Shown here: one piece after another, positions 6,413-13,735 of the stretch
How the letters are laid out: each line of letters starts with the position of its first letter
Position numbering within the stretch: the first letter of the stretch is position 1
NCBI GenBank assembly: GCA_900552455.1
Contig: URZX01000036.1
Location: forward strand, 1 to 22,217
Length of the DNA: 22,217 nt
Reading direction: 5' to 3'
Origin: an uncultured Peptococcaceae bacterium
Lineage (GTDB): Bacteria > Bacillota > Peptococcia > Peptococcales > Peptococcaceae
The notes under the pieces: generated by a model
What the model was told of the DNA's origin: nothing
Database searches by the model: none
The model's input: the letters and a program-made list of their open reading frames with translations, nothing else
Program-made: the position numbers and the translations under genes

Positions 6413-9371
6413 AATGAAAGGATTTTCTGTTGAAGAGGCCAAACGTCTGCGCGAGGCGCAGGATTATGCGGCGTATTTTTCCTATTGCAGCGCATTTGCA
6501 GACGATCCCGAGGCGCAGGCGCATCTGGCGTACTGCTGCTACCACGGCTATGGCGTCGATCAGGATCTCGCTCAGGCGGCGGACTGGTACGCGAAAGCGG
6601 CGGAAGCTGGTCATGCGCAGGCAACCTGCGCCCTGGGCCTGTGCTATGACAACGGCGAGGGCGTGGCGCGGGATCGCGCTGAGGCGATGCGGCTCTACGA
6701 GCTGGCTGCTGCGCGCGGCTATGAGCTGGCGAATTATTACCTGGCGCTCTGCCACGAAGAAGCGGGCGAAGCTGCGCAGGCTGCTGCGCTGTACGAGCCG
6801 CTTGTGCAGGAGGGCTACGTCGCCGCCTATGCGCGGATGGGGCTGCTGCTCGCCGAAGGGCGCGGCGTGACGCAGGATCTGGCGCGGGCAGAGGAACTGC
6901 TGGCTACCTGCACAGACTATGCGGAGAGCTTCTACGACGACGAGCTGGCGCAGATCTGGCGCGTGCTCGCCGATTGTCGGCAGGCGCTGGGCGGTGACGC
7001 GCGCGAGGCGGAGGACGCTGCGCTGGCGCTTTACGATAGCCTCGCTGACAGCGACGAGAGCGGCGAGTCTGCCTACTGGGCGGGCAAGCTTCTGGCTGCG
7101 CGCGGCGAGGACAAGGCGGCCTTTCGCCGCTGGGAGCAGGCGTTGCTCGCTGGCTGGCGGCCGGCGGTGCTGCGTGTGGCGCAGGCGTATGAGCACGGCC
7201 GCGGCGTGGCTCGGGATACAGAAAAGGCCTACGCTGTTCTCTGCGCCCAGGCATCGCAGGGCGATGCGTATTTCCGCGTGCTCCAGGCGGTGCATCTCGA
7301 GTACGGCGTCGGCGTGGCGCAGGATCTGACACAGGCTGTCGCTCTCTACGAGGAGGCGGCTGCCAGCGACAATGTGCTGGCGCGGCGCACGGCGCAGTTC
7401 TGCCTTGGCTGCTGCGCGCTCCACGGGCGTGGCATGGCGCAGGATGTGGAGAAAGCGCGCACGCTGCTGGAAACGAGCGGCGAGGAGATGGCGAAGTATT
7501 TTCTCGCGCTTCTGGACGATCGCTCGGCGGCGGACTGCTATACGCTGGCGCTCATCTATCAGCACGATTTCTATTACATCAAGGCGGCGCCGGAGCTCGC
7601 CTATCGCTACGCGCAGGAGGCCTGCGACCTCGATCCGCAGCCGAATCATCTGAGCATGCTGGCGCGGCTCGTTTTCAGCGGCAGCGGCTGTCCGCGCGAT
7701 CTCGAGCGGGCCTGCGCCCTCTATGAGCAGGCTGGCGACGAGCGCGCAGAGCAGGCGCTCGCAGAATATCGCTACTACGGCGTGGTGCTGGCGCAGGACG
7801 ACGCTGCCGCTGTGCGCGCCTTTGCAGCCGGCGTGCAGCGCGATGACCGGCGCGCCATGCTCTATCTGGGACTCTGCCATCTCCACGGACGCGGCCTCAG
7901 CGCAGACACCGCGCAGGCGCTGACGCTTTTCGAACGCGCTGCCGCAGGAAATGGCTACTACGCGCGTTACGCTGCCGGCATTGCGGCGCTCGTCGTGCTT
8001 TCGCAGCCAGCGCTCGCTGGCGATGCAGAGGCGGCGCGCGCAACCTTGGCGCGTCTCGCGGAAACGTCGTCCATCTGGACGCAGATCGACCGCTTCTATG
8101 CGGCAGCGCCGACGCCGGAGCTGGCCTCGCTCTTCCTGGAGCTCGTCGAGACCAAGCTTTCCGAGCGCTATCTCAAGCGTCCGCCGCTGACCTATTACGC
8201 AGGGCGGGTCCTCCGCGTGCAGCGGCTCGTCAAGGCGTATGCCAAAAGCGGCGCTGATGTGCGCGGTCTGCAGCAGGAGATCGTCCGTCTCGAGAAAGCC
8301 CTTGCTCAGTCTCAGGCAGAGAGCGAGAGCAAGGATGCGCTCCTGGCAGAGAAGGAGCAGTCCATCGCGGCGCTGTCCGACGACGTTGCTTTCTATCGTG
8401 ATGTGCTGAGCCGCGGCGTGGCGACTGTGGAAGAAAAGGTCGACGCTGTCCACGCTGCCACCCAGGACATCCAGCAGGCGATCGGCGAGCTGAGTGATCT
8501 CGTCAGCGGTGCGTTTATGGACGAGCTGCGCGGCGCTAAGGAAACGCTGCGCGCACAGCTCGAGACCACGCCGCCAGAGGCGCAGGATGCCCTCGTCGAC
8601 GCCATGTGCCGCCAGATCAACGACGCCATCAACAGCGCCATGGCCCATGCCTCTGACGCCATCGTCAGCCAGGAGGAGGCGCATCTCGAGCGTCTCTTCG
8701 GCGAAAGCTGGCAGAAGCTCCTGCCGCTTTCCCGCGCCTCGATCGTTTCGGCGAGCGTGCTCTGGCAAGGCTGCGCTGGCGTCACCATGCCGGATTTTGA
8801 CTACAGCGGCATCTGCATCTCGGTGACGACTGCCCTTGAGGCGGAACTGCGGCGCGTTTTCTTCGACGGCTTCGGCGATTATCTGGTGGAAAAATACGGC
8901 GCGCCGGAAACGCTCGCGCCAGAAGATGTTTTCGCCATCTGGCCGGAGAAGCTGCTCTCGATGACGCAGCGCGAGTACGCGCGCGCGAAAAAGCCGAAGC
9001 TCAAGCGCCAGCACGTGTTCACCATCGGCAATCTGCCGTTTCTCCTCGGCGAACGGCGGGAGCGCTTTTCCGGCGCGGAGCAGCAGGCGCTCGTGCAGCA
9101 GCGGGTGGTAGAATATCTCGCCACCATCGTCAAGCCGGAATTTGCCGACGCGCCGCGCGAGGTTTTCACCGCTGCCCACGGCGGCGAGAGCTTCGTCGAC
9201 AAATGCGAGCGCATCCGCAACGACTACCGCAACGCCGCTGCGCATGCGCAGGTCGTCAGCCGCGATCAGGCCATCGCCTGCTACCACGCGGTGATCGGAC
9301 GCATCGGCGCTTACGACCATATCTCAGGCGTCACCAGCGCGCTGCTCGCTCTTTACAGCGTTCTCAAATGA
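6405..9371 (+). CDS. Sel1-repeat protein with C-terminal HEPN-like domain
   Basis: A 988-aa cytosolic protein (GTG 6405; ATG 6414 is an alternative). The first 550 or so residues are Sel1-like repeats: many copies of AxxxLGxCYxxGxGVxxDxxxAxxxYExAA, for example around DNGEGVARDRAEAMRLYE and HGRGMAQDVEKARTL. Sel1 repeats form a superhelical binding scaffold. A coiled coil follows (about 620-660, QQEIVRLEKALAQSQAESES), then a helical C-terminal region. There, DYSGICISVTTALEAELRRVFF precedes I-R-N-D-Y-R-N-A-A-A-H, with R942, N943 and H947 fitting the R-x4-6-H motif of HEPN domains, many of which are RNases in defence and toxin systems. The enzymatic role is inferred from this motif only; some HEPN-like domains are non-catalytic. 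The gene follows the WYL gene and ends at a terminator, so the two form a plausible cassette. Confidence 0.7.
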   Translation: MHEMKGFSVEEAKRLREAQDYAAYFSYCSAFADDPEAQAHLAYCCYHGYGVDQDLAQAADWYAKAAEAGHAQATCALGLCYDNGEGVARDRAEAMRLYELAAARGYELANYYLALCHEEAGEAAQAAALYEPLVQEGYVAAYARMGLLLAEGRGVTQDLARAEELLATCTDYAESFYDDELAQIWRVLADCRQALGGDAREAEDAALALYDSLADSDESGESAYWAGKLLAARGEDKAAFRRWEQALLAGWRPAVLRVAQAYEHGRGVARDTEKAYAVLCAQASQGDAYFRVLQAVHLEYGVGVAQDLTQAVALYEEAAASDNVLARRTAQFCLGCCALHGRGMAQDVEKARTLLETSGEEMAKYFLALLDDRSAADCYTLALIYQHDFYYIKAAPELAYRYAQEACDLDPQPNHLSMLARLVFSGSGCPRDLERACALYEQAGDERAEQALAEYRYYGVVLAQDDAAAVRAFAAGVQRDDRRAMLYLGLCHLHGRGLSADTAQALTLFERAAAGNGYYARYAAGIAALVVLSQPALAGDAEAARATLARLAETSSIWTQIDRFYAAAPTPELASLFLELVETKLSERYLKRPPLTYYAGRVLRVQRLVKAYAKSGADVRGLQQEIVRLEKALAQSQAESESKDALLAEKEQSIAALSDDVAFYRDVLSRGVATVEEKVDAVHAATQDIQQAIGELSDLVSGAFMDELRGAKETLRAQLETTPPEAQDALVDAMCRQINDAINSAMAHASDAIVSQEEAHLERLFGESWQKLLPLSRASIVSASVLWQGCAGVTMPDFDYSGICISVTTALEAELRRVFFDGFGDYLVEKYGAPETLAPEDVFAIWPEKLLSMTQREYARAKKPKLKRQHVFTIGNLPFLLGERRERFSGAEQQALVQQRVVEYLATIVKPEFADAPREVFTAAHGGESFVDKCERIRNDYRNAAAHAQVVSRDQAIACYHAVIGRIGAYDHISGVTSALLALYSVLK

Positions 9372-9377
9372 TCTCCC

Positions 9378-9411
9378 AGCACTGTCCGCAACTCGCGGGC
9401 GGTGCTTTTTT
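9378..9411 (+). terminator. Intrinsic terminator after the Sel1 gene
   Basis: AGCACTGTCCGC (9378-9389) pairs with GCGGGCGGTGCT (9395-9406), with two G-U pairs and an AACTC loop, followed by six T (9406-9411) and more T-rich sequence. It separates the WYL/Sel1 cassette from the peptide cassette. A TATCAT box at 9456-9461 is a weak candidate -10 for the next unit; no convincing -35 is seen. Confidence 0.85.
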
Positions 9412-9492
9412 ACTTTTTCTTCCGATATCAAGCGGCAGGCATCGCGCCGTTCCGCTATCATAAAGATAGAAAAAGCAGAGGAGGTGACCCAG

Positions 9493-9654
9493 ATGCTGGA
9501 ACTGATGCTGACCACCGAAGAAATACAGCGGCTGGCACAGCTGATCAGAGAGGCAGAGCAGACGTTCGCGTCGGCCGAGTACCACTTTGATCCAGAATTT
9601 GTGAGCTACAGCTGCAGCTGCACGGCACACAAGATGTCCTGCGGCTGGGATTGA
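9493..9654 (+). CDS. Putative RiPP precursor peptide (53 aa, C-terminal Cys core)
   Basis: A small gene with a strong GAGGAGGTGA site (9479-9487) and ATG at 9493. The product has a helical, acidic leader (LTTEEIQRLAQLIREAEQTF) and a short C-terminal core, YSCSCTAHKMSCGWD, with Cys at 41, 43 and 50 plus Tyr39 and Trp52. It lies directly upstream of a radical SAM/SPASM gene with a hairpin between them, which is the usual layout of radical-SAM-modified peptides such as sactipeptides and ranthipeptides. Thioether or other crosslinks on the core are therefore expected. The sequence matches no named precursor family I can recall; it lacks the six-Cys pattern of SCIFF and the regular Cys spacing of CXXX-repeat peptides. 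No secretion signal is visible. Confidence 0.75.
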   Translation: MLELMLTTEEIQRLAQLIREAEQTFASAEYHFDPEFVSYSCSCTAHKMSCGWD

Positions 9655-9659
9655 CAAAA

Positions 9660-9680
9660 GCGGGAGCATCGTGCTCCCGC
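9660..9680 (+). terminator. Attenuator hairpin between precursor and maturase
   Basis: GCGGGAGCA (9660-9668) and TGCTCCCGC (9672-9680) form a perfect 9-bp stem with a TCG loop, 5 nt after the precursor stop. Only a weak T run follows (CGGTTTGAG), so read-through should be common. Such hairpins keep precursor mRNA in excess over maturase mRNA, or protect the 3' end of the short transcript. Confidence 0.75.
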
Positions 9681-9703
9681 CGGTTTGAGAAAGGATGAGG
9701 GAA

Positions 9704-10831
9704 ATGGAAAAGGAACAGAAAAAGATCATGTTGCTGCTCACCGAAGAATGCAACCTCGCCTGCAGCTACTGTTACGAGCACCACAAGCGCCCGCGAACGA
9801 TGGATTTTTCACAGGCCAGGCGCATCATCGACGCCCATTACGCGCAAACGGCGCCTGGCGAGACGGTGCTCATCGAGGTGTTTGGCGGCGAGCCATTTTT
9901 GAATTTTCCGCTGATGCAGAGAATCGACGACTATGTCATGACGACCTATGGCGACCGCGTGAATCTCTTTGAGACGACGACCAACGGCACCCTCGTTCAC
10001 GGCGAGATGCAGAGCTGGCTGGCGGCACGTCGCGATCGCTGGCGCGTGTCCCTTTCTCTCGATGGCACTCAGGCGATGCACGATCGCAATCGTCCGCTCA
10101 AGGGCGGCGGCTCCAGCTACGCGCAGATCGACCGCGCGTTCTTCCTGCGTACCTGGCCAGGCACTGCGCAGGCGAAGCTGACGCTCTCTGAGCAGACGCT
10201 GCCGCAGTTGGCGGAGGGCGTGATCAGTCTGCACGAGCAGGGCTTTGTCGTCGACGCGACGCTTTCCACTGGCGTGGACTGGGATTTCGCGGCAAACGAG
10301 CAAATTTTCGTGCGTGAGCTGGCGAAGCTCGTCGAATTTTACAGCGCGCATCCAGAGCTGCCGCTGTGCACTCTGCTCAACTTCGATCTGCGGCTGGTTT
10401 TTGCGGAGCGTCCGTCGGAACTGCGATTCTGCGGCGCTGGCGAAATGACTTGCTGCTACGATGCAGCTGGCGGCTGCTATCCCTGCCAGGGCTTTGCGCC
10501 GGTGGCGCTGGGGGCAGAAGCAGCGGCGTTCAAAGATTTCGACGCGCAGAAATTCTCTCTCGCAGCCGACAATCCCTGCGTGCGCTGCCCGTTCTTTTTC
10601 CTCTGCGACCTCTGCTACAGCGCCAATCTCGCGACGACAGGCAGCCTGTACCGCGTCGATCCGAACCTTTGCCGCGCTTATAGGCTCTGCATCCTCGCGA
10701 GCGCGCGCGTGCAGTTTGCACGCGTGAGCAGGAAGCACCGCCTTGCGCCGGACGATCGGCTCGTGCTCGGTGCTGTGCGTCTCGTGCAGGAGGAATGCCA
10801 GCGTCCGGCGCTCTGGCAGGAGGCTGTGTGA
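9704..10831 (+). CDS. Radical SAM/SPASM peptide maturase
   Basis: A 375-aa radical SAM enzyme. C16-x3-C20-x2-C23 within EECNLACSYCYE binds the SAM-cleaving [4Fe-4S] cluster, and GGEP (61-64) is the SAM-contact motif. C-terminal cysteines (C243, C250, C251, C258, C261, then C292-x2-C295-x5-C301-x2-C304) form a SPASM-like region for auxiliary clusters. Enzymes of this plan install thioether or carbon crosslinks in ribosomal peptides, and the adjacent 53-aa Cys peptide is the obvious substrate. I prefer the ATG at 9704; the ATG at 9695 is also in frame but has AAAGG directly abutting it. The stop overlaps the next ATG by one base (TGATG), indicating translational coupling. No separate RRE domain was recognised, so substrate recognition may rest on the N-terminal region or a partner protein. 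Confidence 0.88.
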   Translation: MEKEQKKIMLLLTEECNLACSYCYEHHKRPRTMDFSQARRIIDAHYAQTAPGETVLIEVFGGEPFLNFPLMQRIDDYVMTTYGDRVNLFETTTNGTLVHGEMQSWLAARRDRWRVSLSLDGTQAMHDRNRPLKGGGSSYAQIDRAFFLRTWPGTAQAKLTLSEQTLPQLAEGVISLHEQGFVVDATLSTGVDWDFAANEQIFVRELAKLVEFYSAHPELPLCTLLNFDLRLVFAERPSELRFCGAGEMTCCYDAAGGCYPCQGFAPVALGAEAAAFKDFDAQKFSLAADNPCVRCPFFFLCDLCYSANLATTGSLYRVDPNLCRAYRLCILASARVQFARVSRKHRLAPDDRLVLGAVRLVQEECQRPALWQEAV

Positions 10832-11832
10832 TGCGTCGCGTTGTGGCGGCGTTGCTGTCGCATTACGGCTGCGCCGATGAGGTGCGGCAGCTGGAACCCC
10901 TCGCTGCCTACGAGCGTCCGCTGCGTGTGCGCGTTCTGCGTGCAGAGACAGCGCAGGGGCGCTTCGTTGTCAAGCTGCTGGCGCGGCAAGCCGTTTCGCA
11001 GACGCAGGAGGAGCGCCAGGCGGCATTCTCTGAATTTCTCCGCGCTCAGGATCTGCCGGTGCCGCAGAAATTTCGCGCTGGTGACAATTTTTGCAGCGTG
11101 CTCCGCCTCGGCAGGGAGGCATATCTGGCGACGGTGGAGGAGAATTTCGGCGAGGATCTGCGCCGACCGACACCGGAAACCGTCTACGCCCTCGGGCGTT
11201 TTCTCGGACGTATGCACAGCGCATCCCTCGCCGCAGGCTTCCAGCTCGCAGACGGTCACACCTGGCGCGCGCTGATGGCAGGGCGCACAACTGTTGCGCA
11301 GATCTGGCAAGGGACGCCGCCGCTTCCCGAATTCGCCGCCCTCTGCCAGCGCCATGACGCCGTCTGCGCCACCATGCGCCGTCTCTGGCCACAGCTGCCG
11401 CGCGCCGCTGTGCACGGCGATCTCAGTCTTACGAGCAATCTCATGCAGCGCGAGCGCGGCATTGGCGTCATCGATTTCAACCTCGCCGGGCGGGAAATGC
11501 TCCTCGGCGATTTCCTCATCACCTGGTACAGCAGCCGCTGGCAGCTGCCGCTCTGCGCCGAGTTTTCGTCGCAGCAGTGGACGCAGCTGGCGCAGGCCTA
11601 CAGCGCCGGTTACAGCAGCGAACGTGTGCTCACGCAGCAGGCGCGCGCCGTGCTCCAACAGCTTGCACATAGCTTGAACGGCGCCTACTGCCATCGCCTT
11701 ATCGCTGCGCTCTGGCAGGCGGCGCACAGAGAAGAAGCCTGCGCACTGCTACCCCACGCGCTGCGCCAGTACGACCGCGTTGCCCCGGATTTTGATCTTA
11801 CGGAGGTGCTTTCTCATGCGTGCATTCAATAA
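10831..11832 (+). CDS. APH/choline-kinase-fold phosphotransferase-like protein
   Basis: A 333-aa protein starting at ATG 10831 behind AGGAGG (10818-10823). It has the kinase-like APH fold: a nucleotide-contact lysine in FVVKLLA (K48), the catalytic loop HGDLSLTSN (H195, D197, N203) and the metal-binding VIDFN (D215). Such enzymes transfer phosphate from ATP to small-molecule hydroxyl groups (aminoglycosides, choline, homoserine) and sometimes to peptides. Its place between the radical SAM maturase and the 294-aa gene, with overlaps on both sides, points to a role in the same pathway. It may phosphorylate the peptide or a small co-substrate, or confer self-resistance. Nothing in the sequence decides the substrate. 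A classical antibiotic-resistance role is less likely given the coupling. Confidence 0.75.
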   Translation: MRRVVAALLSHYGCADEVRQLEPLAAYERPLRVRVLRAETAQGRFVVKLLARQAVSQTQEERQAAFSEFLRAQDLPVPQKFRAGDNFCSVLRLGREAYLATVEENFGEDLRRPTPETVYALGRFLGRMHSASLAAGFQLADGHTWRALMAGRTTVAQIWQGTPPLPEFAALCQRHDAVCATMRRLWPQLPRAAVHGDLSLTSNLMQRERGIGVIDFNLAGREMLLGDFLITWYSSRWQLPLCAEFSSQQWTQLAQAYSAGYSSERVLTQQARAVLQQLAHSLNGAYCHRLIAALWQAAHREEACALLPHALRQYDRVAPDFDLTEVLSHACIQ

Positions 11833-12700
11833 TCTGACCAATGATTTTCAGCGACTTGTCGCCGGGCGGAGCATCGCTCGCGACCTCGACGCCGTCGGCA
11901 TCAATTTTTATCCTGCGGAGCGCGCCTTCCAAGTGAAGATCTACGAGCCGCCGCGGGAAAATACGCCGGTGCGCGAGACAGATGCGCCGCTTTTGCGCTG
12001 GCTCGCTGCGCGCGATATGATCCGCTGTCGCACACACGGCGCCAGTACAAGCGACAGCCGCGATTACATCGCTCTGAAAAATCGTTCCGATGAGAACATG
12101 ACAGCGCTTTTTCGCACACTGGAAGCGTGGCATCCTGGCGTTTCAGCGATCCGTGACAGTCTGCGCACGCTCTCGGCGCTGCCTGTGACTGTGACAGATG
12201 CTCCCGACCAGCGCTTCGCTGCGCTGAGCACCATCGCCCTCAAGCAGAAGCCTGGGCAGATGCCGACGCTGAATCTCGAATGGCTGCTGCGCCGGCTGCC
12301 TGATCCCGACCAGCCAGGCCAGGATTTTCGCTACGACGATGCGACCTATCTCAGCGCCCTCGCCGCTGCGCGCGGTACGCCCCTCGTCCCCCTCGCAGAT
12401 GCGCTGCAGCGCCACTGGTTCGCCTACGAGAAAAGCCGCGCCCTCCATCTCTGGCTCGCTGCCGTCGATCTCGCGCCTGACGGCTATCAGCGCTGGAAGA
12501 TCTACCTCCGTGGCGACGGGCGCAGCCTTTCCCTTGCGCATCTTGCACCTTTCGCGCATCTCCATGCAAACGCCGCCAGCGGCCTCCGCCAACTCAGCGA
12601 ATTTGCGCGCACACAGCCAACGCTCCAGCTCTACGGCTTCGCCATTTCCCGCGACAGCCACGCGCACGTCGCCCTCAACACCTATTTCATCGAAGAATAA
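11816..12700 (+). CDS. Unrecognised protein in the peptide cassette, possibly ABBA-prenyltransferase-like
   Basis: A 294-aa protein with ATG at 11816 behind CGGAGGT (11801-11807), overlapping the kinase gene by 17 nt. I do not recognise the family. It shows repeated helix-then-beta-hairpin units whose strands carry K-x-Y-like motifs: GINFYPAERAFQVKIYE (about 28-44), FAALSTIALKQK, LWLAAVDL...RWKIYLRG, and a last pair LYGFAISRD...ALNTYFIE at the C-terminus. Repeated alpha-alpha-beta-beta units with K-x-Y strands are typical of ABBA-fold aromatic and peptide prenyltransferases, which have about 300 residues. Tyr and Trp in the precursor core would be suitable acceptors. This is a weak structural inference from pattern only. 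The gene is last in the cassette and ends in a bidirectional terminator. Confidence 0.55.
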   Translation: MRAFNNLTNDFQRLVAGRSIARDLDAVGINFYPAERAFQVKIYEPPRENTPVRETDAPLLRWLAARDMIRCRTHGASTSDSRDYIALKNRSDENMTALFRTLEAWHPGVSAIRDSLRTLSALPVTVTDAPDQRFAALSTIALKQKPGQMPTLNLEWLLRRLPDPDQPGQDFRYDDATYLSALAAARGTPLVPLADALQRHWFAYEKSRALHLWLAAVDLAPDGYQRWKIYLRGDGRSLSLAHLAPFAHLHANAASGLRQLSEFARTQPTLQLYGFAISRDSHAHVALNTYFIEE

Positions 12701-12740
12701 AAACCATCGCCGCCCGAAAAAATCGAGCGGCGATGGTTTT
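12700..12740. terminator. Bidirectional terminator between convergent genes
   Basis: AAAACCATCGCCGC (12700-12713, allowing for the stop codon) is the exact reverse complement of GCGGCGATGGTTTT (12727-12740), with A-rich and T-rich flanks on both sides. It serves both the plus-strand peptide cassette and the minus-strand LysR gene, whose stop codon lies inside the hairpin. Confidence 0.9.
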
Positions 12741-13614
12741 ATGCAAACGTTTCCTTCAACAGATCGAGCAGCGCCTGGGCGACGGGGTGAAAGACCTGGT
12801 ATTTTTTCCAGATGATGTGGCCTTCGCTTTCGAGGCGCGGCGTGAGGGGACGGAAGCAGAGATCAGAATTTTCGCTGGTGTCGATGAGATTGTCGAAGCT
12901 GAGCATGATGCCGAGGCCGGCGCGCACGAGAACGGCGCCGTTGTAGGGCAGGTTAAAGGTGGCGACGACATTGAGTCGTTCCTGAAGATCGCCGAAAAGC
13001 TTTGGATAATCGTCGCTCATGCCTTGGATGGAGAGAATGAGCGGCTGATCTGCGACGTCTTCGGCGCTGACGCTCGTTTTTGCGGCGAGGGGATGATCTT
13101 TCGGCAGGATGGCGCCCCAGCGGTCGCGGGTGGGGAGGGTGATGAAATTGTATTTCGAGAGATCGACGGGATTGGCGATGACAGCAAAATCCAATAGGCC
13201 TTTGTCGAGATCGCCGGCGATGTCGGCGGTGTTGCCGCTTTTGAGATGGTAGTGGATGCCGGGATGCTGTCGGTTCAGCTGAACGAGCACATCGGCGAGA
13301 CGCTTCATCGCTTCGCTTTCGGCGCAGCCAATGAAAATGTCGCCGCGCAGGTCATCTGTGAGCGTCTGAAATTCCTCGGTGGTCTTGTCGACCATCTGCA
13401 AAATGTCTTCAGCGCGTTTACGCAGCAGCTGGCCTTCCGGCGTCAGCTCAATGCGAAAGCTGTGACGGATGAATAGCCGCTTGCCAAGCTCTTCTTCCAG
13501 ACTTTTCACCTGGCGGGAGAGCGCCGACTGGCTGACGTGCAGGCGCTCAGCGGCGCGGGTCATATTTTCTTCACGGGCGATCTCTAAAAAATATCGCAGG
13601 GTGCGCAGTTCCAT
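12739..13614 (-). CDS. LysR-family transcriptional regulator
   Basis: A 291-aa LysR regulator. The start is the ATG at 13614, preceded on the minus strand by AAAGGAAG; an in-frame ATG 15 codons upstream lacks a site. The N-terminal winged helix spans about residues 1-60, with the recognition segment MTRAAERLHVSQSALSRQVKSL, followed by the linker helix EEELGKRLF. Residues 90-291 form the two-lobed periplasmic-binding-like effector domain (for example GDIFIGCAESEAMKRLADVL). It is transcribed divergently from an alpha/beta hydrolase, 121 bp apart, so it most likely regulates that gene and itself. The effector is unknown. Confidence 0.92.
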   Translation of the reverse strand: MELRTLRYFLEIAREENMTRAAERLHVSQSALSRQVKSLEEELGKRLFIRHSFRIELTPEGQLLRKRAEDILQMVDKTTEEFQTLTDDLRGDIFIGCAESEAMKRLADVLVQLNRQHPGIHYHLKSGNTADIAGDLDKGLLDFAVIANPVDLSKYNFITLPTRDRWGAILPKDHPLAAKTSVSAEDVADQPLILSIQGMSDDYPKLFGDLQERLNVVATFNLPYNGAVLVRAGLGIMLSFDNLIDTSENSDLCFRPLTPRLESEGHIIWKKYQVFHPVAQALLDLLKETFA

Positions 13615-13629
13615 GATGATCTTCCTTTC

Positions 13630-13701
13630 ATGCCATGCATTATTTTCATGGTATGACATTCATTTTAACAATTGGCGCATAGCAGCGCAAGAGCGTATAC
13701 T
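13630..13701. promoter_or_regulatory. Divergent LysR/hydrolase control region
   Basis: ATGCCATG (13630-13637) and CATGGTAT (13647-13654) form an inverted repeat with one mismatch and a 9-nt centre, which is a plausible LysR binding site. TTGGCG (13672-13677) and TATACT (13696-13701) with an 18-nt spacer form the hydrolase promoter. The dyad lies about 50 bp upstream of the hydrolase start, where LysR activators commonly bind. A clear LysR-gene promoter was not identified. Confidence 0.6.
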
Positions 13702-13735
13702 AAACCTGAATAGATTGATCGAAAGGATGAGACAC

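Noticed and set aside
3704..9320. Very long open frames on the minus strand opposite the WYL and Sel1 genes (912 and 990 codons).
   Set aside because: They mirror GC-rich sense codons, are extremely rich in Arg, Ala, His and Leu, show no domains and lack ribosome binding sites; the sense frames have clear WYL and Sel1 motifs.
10831..11832. Acquired aminoglycoside-resistance gene.
   Set aside because: The kinase motifs are generic to the APH fold, and the gene is translationally coupled into the peptide cassette with no mobile-element flanks.
12733..13197. Plus-strand 154-aa frame opposite the LysR gene.
   Set aside because: It is a shadow of a well-supported LysR coding region and starts inside the terminator hairpin.
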